Source of the DNA: Aurantiochytrium sp. KH105
Lineage: Eukaryota > Sar > Bigyra > Thraustochytrida > Thraustochytriidae
NCBI GenBank assembly: GCA_003116975.1
Contig: BGKB01000079.1
Location: forward strand, 62,001-126,000
DNA length: 64,000 nucleotides
Direction: 5' to 3'
Positions 9,078-19,379 of this stretch are shown here, piece after piece; the first letter of the stretch is position 1, and each line of letters starts with the position of its first letter. The position numbers and the translations under genes are program-made. A model generated the notes under the pieces. That model saw only the letters and a program-made list of their open reading frames with translations. It made no database searches and was not told the DNA's origin.

Positions 9078-12000
9078 ATGAGCTCATCGCCTACGACAGA
9101 GAGTACAACACAAAGGCAAGCAAAGGAACGGCTTGCGCGATTTATCGCCCGGAACCAAAACACAGCGAACATGGAAGAAGAGCTCACTAGTCCCTCGGAT
9201 GTGAAAGGAGAACAAGCCAGTTATCGATCTCCACGTTACGGTTTTGGAGTGACACCTCCTCCTCCTCCTAGCCGAAGATCATCCAACTCTCACGGTCCTT
9301 CAATCAACCAAGCTTTTCGTGATTTCAGTCTCGCGATGTTCGGACATGTCATCACTGATGAAGCAAAATTCGCGAAGGCCATTACTAAAATGGCTTCGCA
9401 GGCTCAACGCCCAGAATTGAAGCCTTGGTTCGATCCCATCATCACCGAGTTGAACCTCATGGACAGCGAAACGTCGTCCTCCAGCACCAGCCTAGTCGAT
9501 CCACCTGCTCGCCCGGCCATCTATGAGATCCCAAATCTTCTCGCAAACGTGAAATTTCAGGGTAAAATCTCGCCAGCAAACTATGCGACATTTCGTTCTC
9601 AGCTTGACAAAAACATCAACATGCTGGGATTCCCTGTTACCACGCTTCACAAGGTGGAAAAGGGCATTCTCCCTTACTCCGCTCAATTCGGATCGTTTCT
9701 TCATGCGGTCATTTCCGGTTCCACTGACTCGTCGTGGAAAGCTTTCCTTGGATTTTCCACAGATGGCGTCATACTACTCCGCGAGCTTCAAGCCCGTTAC
9801 TCAAAAGCGGATAATGTGACCATTCAGAAGGTCTCCAATCTTCTAATGGCTCCTTGCGCAGGCACCACGATCGAAGCTGTAGAAAAACATAGCAGTAACA
9901 TGCTCGCGCATCGGACATCCCTCGAAAACATGATGCACCGCTCTATCCCGGACAACTTGCTCGTGGCAATTTTTCTCAAATCTCTGCCACCTGATCTTGA
10001 ACCTATCGTTCACCGGGCAAACGACAATCAGGGACATCTACAGAACCTTAACGATGTTACCTCGTTCATTGTCGCCACCATGCACAATCGGGATACTCAG
10101 CCCTCTGGTTCGACGGTCATTTTGCAAGCCTCTGCTGGCACAGCACACACTGCTGGCACAGCACACACTGTCGACTCGCGTCAGCCAGGTCATCAAAGGA
10201 AAAATCGTCGCAATTCCAAGCCTCGTCAGAAACGACCGGACAAGCCGAAGAACGGTCCTACTCGGTCCGACGCCCACTCTTCAAGCTCGGATGTAAATTG
10301 GATGTTCAAGACACCATGCGCAGCTTGCGGACGCACGGGTCACTCCTATGCAAATTGTCGAACCAAGACCAGCCTTCTCTGCGACTCGTGCAAGAAAATA
10401 GGTCACCATACGCGTTTTTGCAACGCAGAGCTTCGTGCTGTGGCTTTATTCCCAGCTACTAAGCCTCAGAATCCACGTTCGCATTTCACTGGCCCTCCCG
10501 GACAGCATCATGTGAGCATGGCCAACACGAACATGGCACATTTGCCCGGGCAACAGGGTCATTTCCCTCCTTCACCTTATGCGCCCTCGTTTCCGGGGTA
10601 TCCTGGTCAACATCCGCCAACTTACGGCTACCCTCCAGCACCGCCGCCTATGCAAATGTATCGTGCGCCGTCATCGCAGCCTCCCTATCCCGCTCCGTTT
10701 CCGCAAATCACGGATGGCTCTCCTCTTACGATGGGCTGTTCCGACGAGGATTTCCTGGCTGCCAACCTCGCCAAGGTGTGGTCGCGACAAACAGCGATTA
10801 AACCTCAAGGCCCACAGGAATATATACTGGACTCAGGTGCAAACGTTTCCATCACGGATGATCCTGCTCTTGTGAGCTCAGTCACGACCACTTTTACGAT
10901 CGACATCGAAGGTGTGGCAGGAAAGCACAAATTCCTAGATGCGAGAAAAGGATCGTCGCGCGCACGCCTTCGCTGCACAAGTGGTGATTTCCTTTCGCTT
11001 GGACAGTGTGAGATGCTATTTCTCCCCTCTCAAGGTCGACGCATTCTTTCACTTGATCAACTGCATCGCGTTCTCGGCGTCGAACTCAACCTCTCCAAAA
11101 ATGTGTTGATGACGCCGAGCGGCGCGAGCGTCCCAATCACTCGGAAGAATGGTCTTTTCTACGTCACTCTCTTTCCCGCGAACTCCGTGGTTGTCTCGCC
11201 GACCGCGCTCACGGCGCGCCTTGCCGCGCCACGCACTCTGTATCAGTGGCATATCGCTCTCGGTCATCTACATCACGATGCTCTGCGTTTCCTGTTGAAG
11301 CAAACCAACACCACTGTGGCACACGGTGGTCCGCCTCTGCGCGACTGCTTAGCTTGCACACAAGCAAAGATGAAGAAGCCTGCAACTATCCGTGCAATCT
11401 CTCCTCGCACGTCGGCTCCGTTACAACTCTGGTCTCTTGACCTTCTTGGCCCATACCCAACACAATATGGGGGCTACAAGTACGAGTTGTTTTGCCTGGA
11501 TCTACACGATCGCTCAGTCTGGATATCGCCTCTCAAGACCGCGACTGTTGCTTCCGTCATTGACGGCTACCGGCGATGCATTTCTGCTCGAGGCATACCA
11601 CAGCGTATCATCACCGATGCAGGCTCAGTCTTCAACTCCAACGCTTTTACCAGCGAACTCGCTCGTGACAGAACCGATTGGTCAATTGCCGCTCCTGGCA
11701 ACCAGCGAGCAAATACCGCCGAGCGCGCCATAGGCACTGCCAAAGCCGCTCGCAAGGCAATGATGATCCATGGTTCCATTCCTACTCGGTTCTTTATCTT
11801 CACCGGCTCTCACTACTGTGCTCTCTCCCAGGTTCGCCCATTCAAAGCCGACTCTAAGTTTCAGACACCCCATCTACTTTCTCATGGGTCACAACCACAA
11901 CTCGATCACGTGGCTCCTTTTGGGTGTGCTGCCCTCGTCCTCGACAAGGACGCTCACAGTCGACCGGGTCTGGCCACGAAGACTTTCGATGCGGTAAATT

Positions 12001-14195
12001 TGGGCTTCACCCAGCACTCTGGCGCCAAAACGCTGCATCTGTTAGTCCTGGACTCTCGACGCGTCATTCAGTCGGATAATGCCAAGCTGCTAATCGACGT
12101 TTTCCCTTTCCTCGAAGCACAACATGCGCCTTTCGAAAGTGAACTACTCGGTCATTCATCCCAGCTACAGCCTCACAGTGCTCCGATACGATCTGACTTA
12201 CATGATGACGCCCCACCGTCGCCTCCTCGGCCTAATTCCCGCGTCATTGAGCCGTACGGTCCGGATGAGCCTCGTTACCCGTACGAACCTGACCAGTCGT
12301 CCGAAAGCTCATGCTCACGATCAAGCTCCCCTGTCGCTGATTCCGGCGCTTCCTTCTCGGACAGTGACGAAGATGAGGACCCTCCTCCAGCTGCGGTCCG
12401 CCTCGTTCCGGTTTCCAAGACGAACACGGCACCACGAGACTGGACGAAACCATCTCGCTCTGTGCCAAGCCTAGCCCGCCTCAGTCGCAAGCCCGCCGTG
12501 TCTTTGACCAAGAAGCTTTCCGTGTCAAAGGAACAACACACTTCGTCCGGACGCGCTGCTCTTGACAAAGAACAACAGGCTCTGGAAGATCAGAAGTCTT
12601 TTCAACTATACTGGCGTTCGGAACTTCCCAAAGGTGCGATCCGTATTCCCAGTTTCTTCATTCTCGTTGAGAAGCGCGAAGGTCACATCAACAGTGCCTC
12701 TCGCATCAAAGGTCGCCTGGTCGCTGACGGCTCTCGAGAGACTCTTCCAAATCACCTGACCTTTGCTCCGACTGTTTCCACCGACGCCGTGCGCACCATC
12801 CTGATGATGGCTGCAAGCAAACCGTCGTGGACTCTAGCACAGGCAGACATCAAGAATGCATTCCTACACGCGAATGCTCCTCGCCCTGTGTTTCTCTATC
12901 CGCCAGTCGCCTTCACTCCGAGTCAAGCACAGCTATCTGAACTCAAGGGTCGCACGGGAAGACCGGTCACTCACATTGCGCGCCCGATTCAGGGTCGAGA
13001 ACACGCTCCGTATCTCCTGCGTCTTCGTGGAAATCTCTACGGCCTAAAAGATGCTCCGGCTGCCTGGGCACACACACTGTCAGACTTTCTCGGTCTTTTG
13101 AAGTGGACTCGCTGCCCCTCGGAACCGTGTCTTTTCCGACGCATCGATCCTCGGGACAACAACGTCGTTGCACTCCTTATCATCTACGTCGACGACCTGC
13201 TGCTCACTGCTACTCCCTCGATTGCCGCAGAGACTCTTCGCGCTCTCGACAAGCGTTTTGGGATCAAGCAGGCCGACACCGTGACCGATTTCTTAGGCAT
13301 CAAGATTGCCAAGGTCCCTGATGGTTTTCGTGCCTCGCTGGCCACATCTACGCAAGGTCGTCTGTCCGATTTCCGGCTCGAAGCCTCCAAGCCGCAGAAC
13401 ATGCCGTATCCACCGGGTACGCTGCTCGTTAAGACTGATGTCTCGACACTGTCTACGCCAAATCCTGAACAAGTAAAACTGTTTCAGCGACTCATTGGCA
13501 CGATCAATTATTCGGCAAAATTCTCTCCTGCTGCAGCATTCACGGTTACTGCGCTGTCTCGTTTCATGAGGACGGCTCCCGCCCTTGCGTGGCGCATCGC
13601 CAAGATGTGTCTTAAGTTTCTCTCTGACGAAGAAAACAACGGGATGACGCTGCGCCCTGTGCATCCTACTGCCAGGCTCGTCGTCTATTGCGACGCTGAC
13701 TTCGCAGCCGCAACTGATCGCAAATCCGTCAGTGGCGTTGTCGTCACTTTTGGAAACAACATCCTCCATTTCAAGGCAAAACGACAAGACAACGTCTCTA
13801 CAAGCACAACTGAAAGCGAACTGCGCGCAATTCTACTTGCGATCAAACTAGCCAAAGCTTTCCAGATCCAAGTCGAGTTCGTCTACAATCGACAGCTCCC
13901 GCGTCCACTTATCCTGACTGACAATCAGTCCGCTCTCGCCATCGCGCGAACACTTCACAAACTTACCGACGCCACGCGCCATCTCGCCATTCACGTCGCT
14001 TTCATTCAACATGAGGTACACAATCATCGCGTCGACATCGAATATGTTCCGACTAACCTCAACATTAGCAACCTCCTCACCAAATTTGAAGGTCGCTCCG
14101 AGTTTATCTCGCAAGCCGCGTTCCTACAGGAACCATACCAGGCTTTTCTCAAATTTCTACAGGTCCATCGGCAACGGCCCACTCCTTCCCGTTAG
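9078..14195 (+). CDS. Copia gag-pol polyprotein
   Basis: 1705 aa from the first ATG (9078); the frame is open from 8997 but begins there with TTG. Gag carries two CCHC knuckles, at residues 414-427 (CAACGRTGHSYANC) and 435-448 (CDSCKKIGHHTRFC). The aspartic protease motif DSGAN is at 585. The pre-integrase zinc region starts near WHIALGH (724) and ends with the CLAC cysteines. The integrase DDE triad is D788, D847 and E882. A basic, acidic and Ser-rich linker leads to the reverse transcriptase, with QADIKNAFLHAN and the active site YVDD at 1370-1373. RNase H begins near YCDADF (about 1537) with TESEL and TDNQSA. All catalytic residues are present, with no stop or frameshift. Gag and pol lie in one frame as in many copia elements. 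ATG 9171 is an alternative start. Confidence 0.95.
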   Translation: MSSSPTTESTTQRQAKERLARFIARNQNTANMEEELTSPSDVKGEQASYRSPRYGFGVTPPPPPSRRSSNSHGPSINQAFRDFSLAMFGHVITDEAKFAKAITKMASQAQRPELKPWFDPIITELNLMDSETSSSSTSLVDPPARPAIYEIPNLLANVKFQGKISPANYATFRSQLDKNINMLGFPVTTLHKVEKGILPYSAQFGSFLHAVISGSTDSSWKAFLGFSTDGVILLRELQARYSKADNVTIQKVSNLLMAPCAGTTIEAVEKHSSNMLAHRTSLENMMHRSIPDNLLVAIFLKSLPPDLEPIVHRANDNQGHLQNLNDVTSFIVATMHNRDTQPSGSTVILQASAGTAHTAGTAHTVDSRQPGHQRKNRRNSKPRQKRPDKPKNGPTRSDAHSSSSDVNWMFKTPCAACGRTGHSYANCRTKTSLLCDSCKKIGHHTRFCNAELRAVALFPATKPQNPRSHFTGPPGQHHVSMANTNMAHLPGQQGHFPPSPYAPSFPGYPGQHPPTYGYPPAPPPMQMYRAPSSQPPYPAPFPQITDGSPLTMGCSDEDFLAANLAKVWSRQTAIKPQGPQEYILDSGANVSITDDPALVSSVTTTFTIDIEGVAGKHKFLDARKGSSRARLRCTSGDFLSLGQCEMLFLPSQGRRILSLDQLHRVLGVELNLSKNVLMTPSGASVPITRKNGLFYVTLFPANSVVVSPTALTARLAAPRTLYQWHIALGHLHHDALRFLLKQTNTTVAHGGPPLRDCLACTQAKMKKPATIRAISPRTSAPLQLWSLDLLGPYPTQYGGYKYELFCLDLHDRSVWISPLKTATVASVIDGYRRCISARGIPQRIITDAGSVFNSNAFTSELARDRTDWSIAAPGNQRANTAERAIGTAKAARKAMMIHGSIPTRFFIFTGSHYCALSQVRPFKADSKFQTPHLLSHGSQPQLDHVAPFGCAALVLDKDAHSRPGLATKTFDAVNLGFTQHSGAKTLHLLVLDSRRVIQSDNAKLLIDVFPFLEAQHAPFESELLGHSSQLQPHSAPIRSDLHDDAPPSPPRPNSRVIEPYGPDEPRYPYEPDQSSESSCSRSSSPVADSGASFSDSDEDEDPPPAAVRLVPVSKTNTAPRDWTKPSRSVPSLARLSRKPAVSLTKKLSVSKEQHTSSGRAALDKEQQALEDQKSFQLYWRSELPKGAIRIPSFFILVEKREGHINSASRIKGRLVADGSRETLPNHLTFAPTVSTDAVRTILMMAASKPSWTLAQADIKNAFLHANAPRPVFLYPPVAFTPSQAQLSELKGRTGRPVTHIARPIQGREHAPYLLRLRGNLYGLKDAPAAWAHTLSDFLGLLKWTRCPSEPCLFRRIDPRDNNVVALLIIYVDDLLLTATPSIAAETLRALDKRFGIKQADTVTDFLGIKIAKVPDGFRASLATSTQGRLSDFRLEASKPQNMPYPPGTLLVKTDVSTLSTPNPEQVKLFQRLIGTINYSAKFSPAAAFTVTALSRFMRTAPALAWRIAKMCLKFLSDEENNGMTLRPVHPTARLVVYCDADFAAATDRKSVSGVVVTFGNNILHFKAKRQDNVSTSTTESELRAILLAIKLAKAFQIQVEFVYNRQLPRPLILTDNQSALAIARTLHKLTDATRHLAIHVAFIQHEVHNHRVDIEYVPTNLNISNLLTKFEGRSEFISQAAFLQEPYQAFLKFLQVHRQRPTPSR

Positions 14196-14260
14196 CCTCG
14201 CCACACTGGCAGTTCTCATATATCACGCATCATTGGACCACAGGGCGAAGACATGTATAT

Positions 14261-14461
14261 ATTCCGTCCTTCCACCGCTTTAAACGTAGCACAGTTGGTA
14301 AACATCATGGACTGCTGACATCCACAGTCCGTCCAGGGCGTCATTTCATCAAAATCGTCCTTCCACCGCCCAAAAGCACAGTTGGTAAAGATCACGGGCG
14401 CAGACAACTACACATAAATTCCGTCCATCCACCGCTTTAAAAGTAGCGTCGCTGGAAAATC
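14261..14461 (+). repeat. Degenerate direct repeats inside the retrotransposon
   Basis: Three related copies at about 14261-14310, 14354-14395 and 14418-14461 share CCGTCC(T/A)TCCACCGC followed by a run of A and GCACAGTTGGTAAA-like sequence. Confidence 0.75.
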
Positions 14462-14651
14462 ATAAGGGCTCCTTTACGTCCTCCCATACGCACCGCGTTT
14501 CCTGGAAATCTCTACATAAGTCCGCGCGTTTCTGACGCCTGCAAAATAGGCCTGTCTCGTCGCTCAAAGCGCCCATTTTTTCAACCGCGGCTTCCCATAC
14601 GTTTTTCTTTTTTCCCATGCAGGTTTTTCACTAACGTATTTTGGGAACAAA

Positions 14652-14751
14652 TGACGCCGTTAATCGCGTCGTGACGTCGTCAATCGCGTCACCTTCTCAA
14701 ACTGTTCTGACTGACGCCGTTAATCGCGTCGTGACGTCGTCAATCGCGTCA
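14652..14751 (+). repeat. Two 40-bp direct repeats with TGACGTC palindromes
   Basis: Positions 14652-14691 and 14712-14751 are identical, each with TGACGCCGTTAATCGCGTC then GTGACGTCGTCAATCGCGTCA. The TGACGTC core is a CRE-like bZIP site. Confidence 0.9.
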
Positions 14752-14891
14752 CATCTTCAATCAAACGCACAACAATTGCGTTTCCTGTTCCATGCCGTCA
14801 TATCTTTGCGTCTTTCTAACCTCCCCCGTCTCATTGGTTTCTTATGATTGTGTCTGCAATTTTCGATACTCGCAAAATAGTACACACAATC

Positions 14892-14897
14892 AGGGGG
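14892..14897 (+). promoter_or_regulatory. Short polypurine tract
   Basis: AGGGGG lies one base before the right LTR, where plus-strand priming is expected. It is short for a PPT. Confidence 0.45.
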
Positions 14898-14898
14898 C

Positions 14899-15347
14899 TA
14901 TCAGAGTCGTGCCGCGCCACAACGCAGTTTGCCGCAACGCAGTTTGCCGCAACGCATTTTTTCGCAACGGATCTTGCTGCAACCCATTTTGCGGCCTCGC
15001 ATGAATGGCCGGCCTGGATTGCCATACACCTAACTTACCAAAAATACCAAAAATAACCGACATCTTCCAAGTCTCTCGTTTTTCGTCTGCGCGCGTGCTA
15101 GCCTAAGCGAAGGCGCGTGAGCACCGGCGGCAGCGCCGCGCGTAGAGCCGTGGGGACGCCCACGAGCCTACGCGCGTGCCTGTTTGCCGTCGGTGGCTGG
15201 GTAAGCGATCAGAAAAGATCATTGATTGCTCATTGCTGTCTTGGCTGCAGACAAGGCTAGCAGACCAGCACAAGACAAGAGTCTTTGACTCATTCGTGTG
15301 CGCCAAGTACTAATCCCAAGGCTTGGACGCCCGACACCCCTCCAACA
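14899..15347 (+). repeat. Right LTR (449 bp)
   Basis: Reads identical to the left LTR at 8573-9021. Followed at once by the second TCAGA target duplication (15348-15352). Confidence 0.96.
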
Positions 15348-15789
15348 TCAGAGAGTAGATGAGACTTTGATGTACATTTTAAAAATATGCGGTCATCTTG
15401 AAGCTTCGTGAAGTATTTAGTGGATGAAAACATGCAGTAAGAGATAGTCATGATATAGAATAGAAAATTGATTGATGAATTTTCTTTCGTGGTCTTACTA
15501 TCTTTGTTTTACGTCGTAATCCGACTCCTGAGGAAACAAACACAAAAAAACGAGCTGGGCGTTTTGTTTCCTTCCTGGATGGATAAACTACCAGTTGACC
15601 GACCGAGTTACCTTGTGCATTTAGAATTGCCTGACCTTCCTTCAATTAAGGTCTCTAAAGTTGCTCATCCTTCCTTTTTCCATCGGAAGAGTGTGATTCA
15701 AACGGCGGCTGAGTCTGCAGAAGAAAGTATCATTGCTTACCGTGCACGACTCGCCTTCTTTGGTGGAGCGCCGGCCTTGTTTATCTATC

Positions 15790-15856
15790 TTATGACAACT
15801 GCATCCAAGGCAGGCAGCAATGAGCAATCAATGATCACTTATGATCGCATTACATA
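15790..15856 (-). repeat. Diverged inverted LTR-like fragment
   Basis: CAGCAATGAGCAATCAATGATC followed a few bases on by TGATCGC and TTAC matches the reverse complement of LTR positions about 8876-8925, with small indels. It suggests an older insertion of the same family, reduced to a fragment. Confidence 0.5.
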
Positions 15857-17223
15857 AGACCCTCACACCTTGCTTTTGGAAAGATTCCGCTCGACATTGA
15901 ATGATCACAAAATCGAATAGACCCATCCGAGCAATCGGGTTGCTTCTCAATAAATAAATTAGACTGACAGGAAAAGGAAAGGAAGAATTGAAGGTGAGGA
16001 ACTGAGGGTGACAAGTAGTTGTTGTGGGAAAGGGGCATGACGTGCGTGAGTGGACAGCAGCGCCTCAGAAGCGGTGAAGTCAATCTTGCCTTGCATGCAT
16101 GGGAAGACTTGCTTCTGTATGGCATGGCAACTACAAACCTATCAGTCACTAACTAGTTGAGTTCATGCGACGTTGAGAAAAGTTTGCTTGTCTAAGAGCG
16201 CTCGCAGCTCATGATGAGCCAAGGGATCTGTGATCAACGAGCTTTCCACTACATCCTCTTGACGAACCTCAAAGGTGGCGAGAACATCAAGCTCCCCCAC
16301 CGAATCAATTCGTAGTTGCAATCTGTTTCACTCATTTCAACACGTAGATAGATTCATTCACTTCTCAGAATGATTCCTACCCAGGCCGGGCCTAGCCTTA
16401 AAGGAAAGGTCATGCTTCTTGTGTTGCGTCGACTCATCGCATTGTCCAAAAAGCTAACTGATACGAGCAAAGAATTGGGAAATTGTAGGGAGTATGGGTT
16501 CACTTGATTGGCTGACTGATCGACCGAATGTGAGCGATTCACTTGAGCGCGCGCGATTTGAAAGGAGAGATTGCAACGAACCACTCATTGTGGAAGGCCC
16601 GATGGTGACACAGGACAGCAAGAAAGAAAGAAGGAAATGATTTCCTTTTCTCCCGGGTCAGGCTGACTCTGCCTGCGTCTCTGGCTCACTCGATCCAGCG
16701 TACGCACAGGCGCACTCGTTTGATATTTGATGATTGAAAAATTGAATGGAGAGGCAAACGAAACACTCGCACTTGCATGCATGGTCCTCTTTTTCTTCCC
16801 ACGTACCCCCCCCCCCCACCCCCTCTCTCTATTTTCTTGAAGGGACCAGGTTTTCTGTCTCTTTGCCCTGCCCACGCGTGCGATTATTGCGATTCCAGTT
16901 CGGGGTATCGTCGCCTCAGCCCGGGCAGGAAGAGCTAGCAGGCGAGCAGGAGAAAGGCGGAGACGAGGACTCTAAGGCTGGGGCTGCTGACATGGCTGGT
17001 CGACGAACGCAAACTACCACCGATCTCTCTCACTCTGTCTCTCTCTGTGCTTGTGTCTCAGGGCTGACTGAGACTGGAAAAAGGAAAAGATACAAATGGA
17101 TCGATCATTCATGGATGGCCGGCCGCACCACCGCGAACGCTGCTTGTCAGTCAGACGGCGGAAGCCCGCAGCCACACCAAACCAAACCAGCAACCTGACC
17201 GCGCTTTGAAGAAGGAGCAAGCA

Positions 17224-17268
17224 AGCGAGCGAGCGAGCGAGCGAGAGAGAGAGAGAGAGAGAGAGAGA
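17224..17268. repeat. GCGA/GA microsatellite in the reductase leader
   Basis: (GCGA)n followed by (GA)n ends about 13 bp before the reductase ATG, so it is probably part of the 5' UTR. Confidence 0.85.
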
Positions 17269-17281
17269 AAGGCAGAAAAGG

Positions 17282-18576
17282 ATGAGCGCTACCCTTGCGC
17301 TGCGCGCAGGCCTGCGCGTGAGCCGGCATGGCGGTCTCCTTGCGCGGCCCATGTCCACCTCGTCTCGGCCTGCGATGACGACCCTTGTGAGCAAGCAGCA
17401 GCAGCGCCAGCGCCTCTTTGCAGCTGCGGGCGCCTTTGCGGCTGTTGGCACTCTTGGCGCCGCCCTCGCTGCGCCCTCTTGGACCCAGACCGAGGAGGCC
17501 GCGCCCGAGACGAGCGACCTCAAGCAGGCACTTTCGCCCAAGGAGTTCCGTAGCTTCAAGCTCCTCTCCGTCGAGCAGGTCTCTCACAACACCAAGCTGC
17601 TCCGCTTCGCACTTCCCAGCGATCAGCACGAGGCCGGACTCTCGGTGGCAAGCTGCCTCGTTGCCAAGGCCAACATTGATGGCAAGAATGTCATTCGCCC
17701 CTACACCCCCGTCTCCCTCAACCATCAGCGTGGCTACATTGATCTCGTAAGTTCTCGGAGTTTGGCTCTCCTATAGATAGAGCACCGAACGTTCCTTCGC
17801 GCCTGGTTGGTTGGTTGCTTGCCTGCGCGCCTGCGCGCCTGCTTGCTTGTCTGTCTGCCATTCATGTATGCGGCTCGTGATGATTGATACATGCTTCGCA
17901 AAGCAACAAAGTATCGCGCGTGCCTCTTATTTTGCTTTGAAGCGGAAAAGGTCTTTGCTGGCCTGAATTTGTTGTTCATGTGAACTAACTTTAGCCAACC
18001 TTGGAACTCACCTTTTGCTTCACAACATAGCTCGTCAAGGTCTACCCCCAGCCCGGTGGCGTCATGTCCCGCCACATCGACTCGCTTAAGCCTGGCGATG
18101 AGCTGGAGATGAAGGGACCTTTCCCCAAGATTCCTTACAAGAAGAACATGGTCAAGAAGATTGGCATGGTTGCTGGTGGCACCGGTATCACCCCGATGCT
18201 TCAGGTCATTCGCGAGGTCCTCAGCAACCCTGACGACAACACCGAGATTAGCATGATCTTTGCCAATGTGACGGAGAAGGACATTCTCCTCCGCGACGAG
18301 CTCGAAGCCCTCCAGTACTTGTACCCATCCTTCAAGGTCTACTACACTCTCGACAAGCCGCCTTCCAAGTGGAAGGGTGGCGAGGGTTTTGTCACCGAGG
18401 AAATGATTCGCGAGCACCTTCCGACCCCGAACGATGACTGCAAGATCCTTGTCTGCGGACCCAAGGGCCTCATGGATCACGTTTCCGGTCCCAAGGCCTC
18501 CAAGACGGATCAGGGCGAGGTTGGTGGTCTCTGCGAGAAGCTCGGCTACAACAAGGATCAGGTGTACAAGTTCTAA
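17282..18576 (+). CDS. CYB5R: NADH-cytochrome b5 reductase, mitochondrial Mcr1-like
   Basis: Two exons, 17282-17746 and 18031-18576, joined in phase 0 across a 284-bp GT-AG intron (GTAAGT...CATAG); 336 aa. It transfers electrons from NADH through FAD to cytochrome b5. Residues 1 to about 40 are Arg/Ser-rich without acids, a mitochondrial-type presequence, followed by a hydrophobic anchor (LFAAAGAFAAVGTLGAALAA). The FAD-binding motif RPYTPVS is at 139-145, the NADH loop GGTGITPMLQ near 203, and CGPKGL near 297. It ends in VYKF, close to the usual Phe terminus of the family. Outer-membrane or intermembrane-space location is inferred from the presequence-anchor layout. The intron contains CTGCGCGC repeats. 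Confidence 0.95.
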
Positions 18577-19379
18577 GCAATTCGTTCCGTCACTGCTTCT
18601 AGGCATAGGCCTAGATTCCACATGGAGACGAGGCTACATGAAAAGGGTTCATTGATCGAACTCCTTCTCCGCTTTTCTTGCCTTCTTGCTTTTTATAGTA
18701 AAGTGAGAGCTTGCAAATACAAGTAGACTTATGCTTTATCAATTTTTGCAGATCTTCTTCATTAGGGAAGAAGATATAGCGTCATCCTTTAAGTTGCCGT
18801 CAGTGATCTCGCATCTGCAGCTGCTTGCAAAAGACCAAGAACGAGACTGCGTATGGGTCGGGTTGGGGCCATTGACTTTTCTCAGCCTTGGCCACCTTGC
18901 ATGTATCCATCCGCTTTGCTGGTGGTACCTCTACTTGCTGGTCCCAGGTTACGAAGCAGAGTCCGATTCTCATTGCACAGCAGAGTAAGTCTTGAATTAT
19001 TTGAGGTTGCTAGCCTCTTGCCGTCCATCCCATCTGTCATCCTACTACCACCACCATTTAGCATCGGTTCCGTGAACGTTCCTCGAAACGATCCGTTGAT
19101 GAGTTTCGGTGCTGCAGTTCTCGGCCGCACCAGGCCAACTATCTATACTAATATATTGCCTCTTCTCATAATAACAGAGAGCTCTTTGCAAGCGGTAGAA
19201 TAGGTGAGCTAGGTGACCGCATCTCTGTCACGTGTCTCGATTTCTCTGAGCTGTACGCACGCACTCACGCACACACGCACACACGCACACGTGGAGATAG
19301 GGCGCCCGAGACCCTTTAGGGCCATCTAGCGATCAGCAGGAGCAACAGCAGACCCAACGTCGCGCTTGTGGGGGGGGGC
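18577..19379. other. Intergenic region before the cyclic-nucleotide-binding gene
   Basis: No gene seen; short frames only. CA-rich simple sequence at about 19255-19292 and a G-run (19371-19378) directly before the next start. Confidence 0.6.

Larger units (their letters stand above)
14196..14898 (+). other. 3' untranslated internal region of the retrotransposon
   Basis: No third gene or envelope-like frame is visible. It holds a degenerate repeat family (14261-14461) and two 40-bp direct repeats (14652-14751), then a short purine tract just before the right LTR. Confidence 0.8.
8573..15347 (+). mobile_element. Complete Ty1/copia-type LTR retrotransposon
   Basis: A 6775-bp element: left LTR 8573-9021, primer-binding region from 9022, one gag-pol frame 9078-14195, 3' untranslated internal region 14196-14898 with two repeat families, and right LTR 14899-15347. 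The domain order protease, integrase, reverse transcriptase, RNase H places it in the copia superfamily (Pseudoviridae type) and not Ty3. The two 449-bp LTRs read identical, the target duplication is perfect and the coding frame is unbroken, so insertion was recent and the element may be active. Confidence 0.97.
15348..17281. other. Intergenic region with a possible old LTR fragment
   Basis: Starts with the TCAGA duplication and the possible second exon of the interrupted gene (15352-15411). At about 15790-15856 there is an inverted, diverged match to the LTR. GA and GCGA microsatellites (17224-17268) precede the reductase start. The open frame at 15468-15857 reads through the LTR-like fragment and is not credible as a gene. 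Confidence 0.55.

Noticed and set aside
15468..15857. 129-codon frame after the retrotransposon
   Set aside because: Runs through an LTR-like fragment and shows no domain.
17734..18621. 295-codon antisense frame over the reductase
   Set aside because: Shadow of the conserved reductase exon and crosses its intron.
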